Positions 59,280 through 64,000 of a stretch of DNA of 64,000 nt are shown here, piece by piece. A program made the translations under genes and the position numbers. How positions within the stretch are numbered: position 1 is the first letter of the stretch; every line of letters begins with the position of its first letter. The stretch covers positions 21,556,760 to 21,620,759 of the forward strand of contig OX344762.1 in the NCBI GenBank assembly GCA_947034895.1, given 5' to 3'. Source of the stretch: Rhytidiadelphus loreus. Lineage: Eukaryota > Streptophyta > Bryopsida > Hypnales > Hylocomiaceae. Under the pieces are notes generated by a model. That model was not told where the DNA came from. It worked only from the letters and a program-made list of their open reading frames with translations, and did no database searches.

Positions 59280-59568
59280 ATATATCAAACACTTACTGGG
59301 AGCCGACGATTCTAGTTGCTATTACTCCTCATACGCACCAAGTCCTTCGAAGCTCCCAAATCCTTCGAAGCTCCCAAATCCTTTGAACCAACAATTGTTT
59401 CGTCACTCGTTTTTAAGGAGATTTAACTCAAATTTCTTCACTTCTCCACGTTATCTCGCATATATTTTGGAGATTTGTCCCAGGTGCACCCCAAAGTTGG
59501 GTATTTCGGAGACTGTGCAGGCGGAAAGCATGGGGACCTTCAGCATGTTCCTTGATAACTTATCCTAA
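59280..59568 (+). other. Open frame of unknown status with a 19-bp tandem repeat
   Basis: The plus strand is open for 134 codons (59164-59568); its second half has normal base composition and includes SPSKLPNPSKLPNPLNQ, produced by a 19-bp tandem repeat (AAGCTCCCAAATCCTTCG, 59345-59390). No known domain. It may be a decayed gene or chance. Confidence 0.2.
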
Positions 59569-59579
59569 CTCCAGATTGC

Positions 59580-60190
59580 TGTGATCACAAACCGACAGAC
59601 CCCAATTATGCTGTTTTGGAGGTTCAGAATTCGTCCCAACGGTTGAGCTAGATTCATCAGTTTGAATGTTGACCATTTCCATATTCTCATCACCCCAACT
59701 TGATTCACAACGATTCAGCCCGTACTTGAAAGCGAATCTGGGATCTTTGGAATTCTATGCATGGTACGACCCTGATTGAGAGAGAGAGAAAAAAGAACTC
59801 CAATCTCTTATATAGATTCATTTGGCGTAAATTAAGGGCCCATTCAATCACATTGATCGAGTTCCCATCCCCAGTTACGTAAGTGACACCAGTCCTACAT
59901 ACTGACCATTTCCATACTGTATTCTTATCACACCAAGATTAATTCACCTGTACTTGAGATTGAAAGCAAATGTGGACTCGATCTTTTGAATTGAATTCCA
60001 TGATAGATAAATCCAAGATTCTGGTCCAGCTGCCGTATCGATCATGTGAAGAGTACAACGAAATTGAACTGAAGCCTTCGAAAAACTGAAAGCTCATAAG
60101 ATTCCGCACCTTAGGCGCAACTTGAACCATTGGATCGGAGAGTTGGAGTAACTTATTGCCGCCGGCGGTTGGAAACAAAAGCAAAAGCAA
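59580..60190 (-). pseudogene. Possible decayed gene with a duplicated segment
   Basis: On the minus strand, 60170-59939 is open (KLLQLSDPMVQVAPKVRN, then SFQFFEGFSSISLYSSHD) and ends at a stop at 59939. A related block at about 59760-59660 repeats the part around GCTTTCAATCTCAAGTAC; the two share about 90 bp, including ATATGGAAATGGTCA. In one frame the second block reads RFAFKYGLNRCESSWGDENM and then EMVNIQTDES. No ATG fits: the Leu run at its start comes from an AAAAGC hexamer repeat (60174-60198). Family not recognised. Confidence 0.3.
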
Positions 60191-60199
60191 AAGCAAAAT

Positions 60200-61538
60200 A
60201 ACTGAAGCTTTCTATGATCGGATACTACCTTTACTCTTTGAATTGATGATCAATGGTGGTGGATCGGAGAAGCCCATGCCACTTGTGGAATTGAAAGCAG
60301 ACCTTACCTTCAGTTACTCAAACACCGTCGCCTCTTCCCGACAAACTGAACAGAATCTGTCCTTCAGTCACCGGGGTACTGTACAATGGTATACTATACA
60401 CAGTGACGGAGGGCATATATGACGACTCTCCGAGCATCTCCTGTGCATCTGCAAAAGCCAGGCAGCACTCCCAACAAGGAGATTTTGGATGAAAACTACC
60501 TTACGTAAGGGCTTTTTATTTTCCTTTTTTGTGCTGAAAGCAAGCAATCTTCACTGGAGGCAACAAGCTCGCTCTCGACATGCATAGACATCATTATCTC
60601 ATTGAGTCATCTTGGGAATGCATACATTCATCTAAAATGGAGTGATACTCATTGAAGATTTTCTTAACAATTTTTCAACTCTGTCCATTGCAAATGGGGA
60701 TATATTGTCAAATATTCCCTTAGACTAGCGGGTGTGGGTATTAAAATGTGTGGGCAACAAGTTGACAGGATGGGAGTCAAAAGAAAAAAAAAATGAAAAT
60801 TAATTCCTTGAAGGTTGAAGTGTCCAAAAAGAAAATTATGAAGAAGAAAAAAATGATTCTATACACTTATAGTTGTTACGTAGTATTTCATCCATTCAAT
60901 TTTTCATGAAGAATATTTTAATTGTCCAACATTTCTATTTTACATATAAAAATAAATTATACATTTTATAAAGGAAATATTTTGTGACTTTTTGGATTCA
61001 AAAGAATTATAAGAAAGTATGAGTGATTATTAAATTTGAAAAACTATCATTGTTAGAGTTTTGCATTTCAATTATGTCCTAAAAAATCCATTAAAAAAAT
61101 ATCAAAATTTTATCCATCATTAAATTTTTGAAATAATTAGTATTTTATGTTTATTTATATTTTATAGAATTATTGATGAGAATGTAACATATCTGACCTT
61201 ATGGATGTAATATATACCATTAGTATCCTCCAACAATCCAATCGGTATCATCTTCTCCATCATTGGAAACACATTGCATTGTTATTCCCGTTTCCATTCA
61301 TTCCCCTAACCCTTTCAACACCCACCTGACCCCAAGCACCATGCCTTCTCTTTTCGGCCTTAGTTGGGGCATAATCAACATGTAGGATCACAATTCGGGT
61401 GTGTCTTCTTGGCCTTGGCACTTGGTGATTAGGAAAAAGTGTGCTTGATCTTGCTTCCCCGAGACAAATTTCAAGGTTGACATTGATTGCTGCAAATAAT
61501 TCATTTCAAGAAGTGAATTCATGTAATACACTTCCATG
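60200..61538. other. Spacer, no gene recognised
   Basis: 60200-60600 has balanced composition with a weak plus ORF (60156-60422). 60750-61250 is very AT-rich. No transposon ends were found apart from the MITE that follows. Confidence 0.3.
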
Positions 61539-61735
61539 CACTAGAAGAAAACTGTGTTAAAATCCCTGAAAACACTTCACCTTGTTTTTGTTAAGTTTCC
61601 ATTTCAAAACGCAGAAAAATGCAGAAAAAACGTTTTTTTGCAATTTTTTGCGTTTTCACTGTGTTTTGAAACGGGAAACTTAACAAAAACAAGGTGACAT
61701 ATTTTCAGGGATTTTAACACAGTTTTCTTCTAGTG
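61539..61735. mobile_element. 197-bp hairpin MITE with CACTA-type ends, ATG duplication
   Basis: Ends CACTAGAAGAAAACTGTGTT and its exact inverse. Long inner arms pair (CACCTTGTTTTTGTTAAGTT and complement), so the whole element is one hairpin. The 3-bp flanks are identical (ATG at 61536-61538 and 61736-61738). Non-coding. Confidence 0.9.
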
Positions 61736-64000
61736 ATGCAAAGGAAAGAGCACAATAATAGAGGAAATTGAGAATTGTAGCATGTAATGAAGGGAAGTGT
61801 GACACCCATATTGTAATATAGCATCCACAAGATAGAACATTACAAGTGAAACCAAGTTGTGATTCAAGCATAGGATAAAAATTTGAGGATGTAACATGAA
61901 AATAGTTTAGAATCTCCTAACATTTTTGAGCCCTGCAACCACTTATGGAAATTGCTTGGGAGGCAATTGTTTTTTGTTCGCACCATTCACTAGCATCTTA
62001 TGACAACATGCACCAAAATTAGCTCGAAAATTAGCCAAGTTGATGAATAAGTGATGGCAATTGGAGTGATTTGATTATCCAACTATAATTGAATTCATAC
62101 ATTGATTGTATTCTATATAAAGCACATAGAGTAGAATGCATGATGGACATGCGCCATAATGACTTCTTTAAACGAAGATATTGTGTATATTCCATTTAGT
62201 CTCCCACAAACATAAAAAATAGAGAATAGAAAACATGAAGACACATTGAGATAATAGCATGACAACAACACTATACATTGGAGGAGGATGGTATAGTGCA
62301 CTTACCTGGCATGGCTCTTGCCTATTGAGAAGTAGGAGCCTCTTTTATGAAAATGACCATGTTGTTGTTGCTGACATCCATTGTCGTTTGTTGTAGGTCC
62401 ATGCTAAGCACCATCTCCTACAACGTTCTATACAAGATTTGTTGTATACAATTGTCCTCTGAGCACAATAGGCTTGGTATTGATGAGAGAAGGTTCTCTG
62501 CTCTCATAATTGTTGTGTCCTTCACCTCCTCTCGTCACCAAGGCATTTACCACAACAATGGGCTCTTCTAAGAACAACACACATTGAATGATTCAATTGA
62601 CGTTGTAGGAAAATCCATTAATTGTACCTTCTTTCCATCGAGTATTTTAGAAGATGTATTAAATGTGTCTCCAAAAGAAAAATCTACTACACTTCTAGTC
62701 AAGGATCCTTTCATGTCTCTTGTTTTGTGGTGGCAAACACAATACAAAGAGGTGGTTCAAGTCAAGGAGTGCTAAAATATAACAAGTCTACCTAAATGAG
62801 GCCTGCACTTGAAGTAGGGAAGGTGGGTCATGGCAAACTAGGCGGAATCCAAGCGGTGTCCATAAGTCCATTACAACCAATTTGTCCGCAGGGATAGAGG
62901 TTGGACTACAACCACTGCAACTCTCACCTTAAACCATAAAGATTGTGCTATGTGCAACCTTTCCACCCATGTTTCTCATTCTTTTTTTTACACTACAACC
63001 AACTATGTCCATAAAGAGCTTCCCACTCCTTTGAGATTTATAATCTCCTATAGAAACAATGATTGCAAAATTAGTGAATCTTATTGTAATCGCCGACTTC
63101 ACGTACACATGCCCATTTTGTTATCCATTATTGCCAAAGAGTAGAGCATGAGATCTAAAGTTCCATTCATGGCCACCTCCGTGGCTCATGTGTCTTTGTA
63201 GTGGCCAATGCAAGCGAGAAATAGTAATTTCTAAATAGTATGATATGCAATTTTCTAATAGCTATCCACATGTCAACAACTAACAACCTAGAAAAAGAGA
63301 CAACATGACCCATATACGTAGTTATGGTTGTACTGTTCACTCACATTTCATCAATTATCGTTGTCATGTTGTTTCTTCAATTCATGCAAGAATTGGAGCA
63401 ATCAACCAGGCTTTGATTGAATTCAATAATTCCTTACTATATTTCAAGCAAATACAAAGTACAAATTCTAAAGGACAAAAAAGACAAAGAATACCAAGAT
63501 TGTATGATCCCAAAGTGGTTGCCCAAATGTTTACAAATATACACTACAATATATTATATTAATACCTCAATTTCATTATACAAACCATGTGTTTTTAGAA
63601 ATATCAAGCATTGGTTTGAATGAATGAGAAGCATTAGATGGGATTTTGCTTGTTTGGGGGGCTCCAAGTTCCCTGCAGTTCCCATATTATGGGAACATAG
63701 CCATAGTAGCCTGTTGACGTCGCCGAGAGACTACCATGCACGTTATAAAATAATAATTAATTATTTAAAATTATTGTTTAAATATTAAATATTTAAAATA
63801 TTTTTTAATATTTTAAAAATGGATTTAAATTTCGAACAATAGTGGTTGCTTCCCAACATGGGGAACCAACAAAACGGCCTTCCAAGGAGGCTAAAACACA
63901 TCTAATGTTTTGTAGTCAGAAAAGCCCTTGAAATCTTTCTATTCATTGATCATATTTTGGACATTAGAGCCCTAAGGGTTAAACAACATGAGATCAAAAT
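61736..64000. other. AT-rich DNA with possible decayed coding fragments
   Basis: Plus-strand fragments between 62347 and 63560 look partly protein-like: SINCTFFPSSILEDVLNVSP, then LVKDPFMSLVLWWQTQYKEV near 62620-62775, and QSTNSKGQKRQRIPRLYDPK near 63450-63530. They are separated by stops and frame changes, and I recognise no family. 63720-63840 is almost pure A/T. No intact gene. Confidence 0.3.

Overview
The window reads as eukaryotic nuclear DNA from a green plant. Three genes are recognisable: two are intron-rich with plant-type GT-AG splice sites, and one is intronless. They sit in very AT-rich intergenic DNA full of transposon debris. The vanadium-haloperoxidase-like gene, the short introns and the repeat make-up would suit a non-seed land plant such as a bryophyte or lycophyte. 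That placement is inference; nothing here fixes the species. I see no rRNA gene, no intact tRNA gene, no CRISPR array and no bacterial operon.

Layout. 1-2718 (minus): ALG10, the last ER glucosyltransferase of N-glycan precursor assembly, with eight exons in the window and its 3' end beyond base 1. 2760-7950: intergenic DNA with two tandem duplications and two small inverted-repeat elements. 8037-9476 (plus): an intronless, GC-rich, secreted haloperoxidase-like protein that lacks two expected active-site residues. 10534-10750: a short inverted-repeat element. 11330-12682 (minus): an unrecognised set of exons with matching phases. 14140-16060 (minus): decayed coding sequence.

17-37 kb is transposon country. 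It holds hairpin MITEs with CACTA-type ends (17108 and 18539, the second breaking an open frame) and a mariner-type MITE (19717). A 3-kb element (20341-23348) has TIRs of about 86 bp and carries a clean 152-codon ORF of unknown family. Members of a long-inverted-repeat family follow (25955-27000 and 27246-30620), one hit by a SINE with a perfect 15-bp target duplication. A 1.2-kb foldback (30783) and a decayed Tc1/mariner element (34774) close the region.

39069-40838 (minus): a complete six-exon guanylate kinase gene with a 300-aa product. 42.9-44.1 kb (minus): LINE 3' end with its A-rich tail. 45-49 kb: a dispersed GC/AT-mosaic repeat. 49291-50928: a PIF/Harbinger-like element (TTA duplication) enclosing a 19-bp minisatellite. 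52128: another hairpin MITE. 53366-54160: two Harbinger-like MITEs placed end to end around one shared TAA. 54187-57770: a further copy of the long-inverted-repeat family, interrupted by a 5'-truncated LINE with an 18-bp target duplication. 59-60 kb: possible decayed coding sequence. 61539: one more hairpin MITE. The remainder is AT-rich DNA without recognisable genes.

The three recognised genes serve unrelated functions (ER glycosylation, halide or phosphate chemistry, nucleotide metabolism), as expected for plant neighbours. The best candidates for something undescribed are the 3-kb TIR element with its own promoter-like sequence and ORF, and the haloperoxidase-fold protein with its altered active site.
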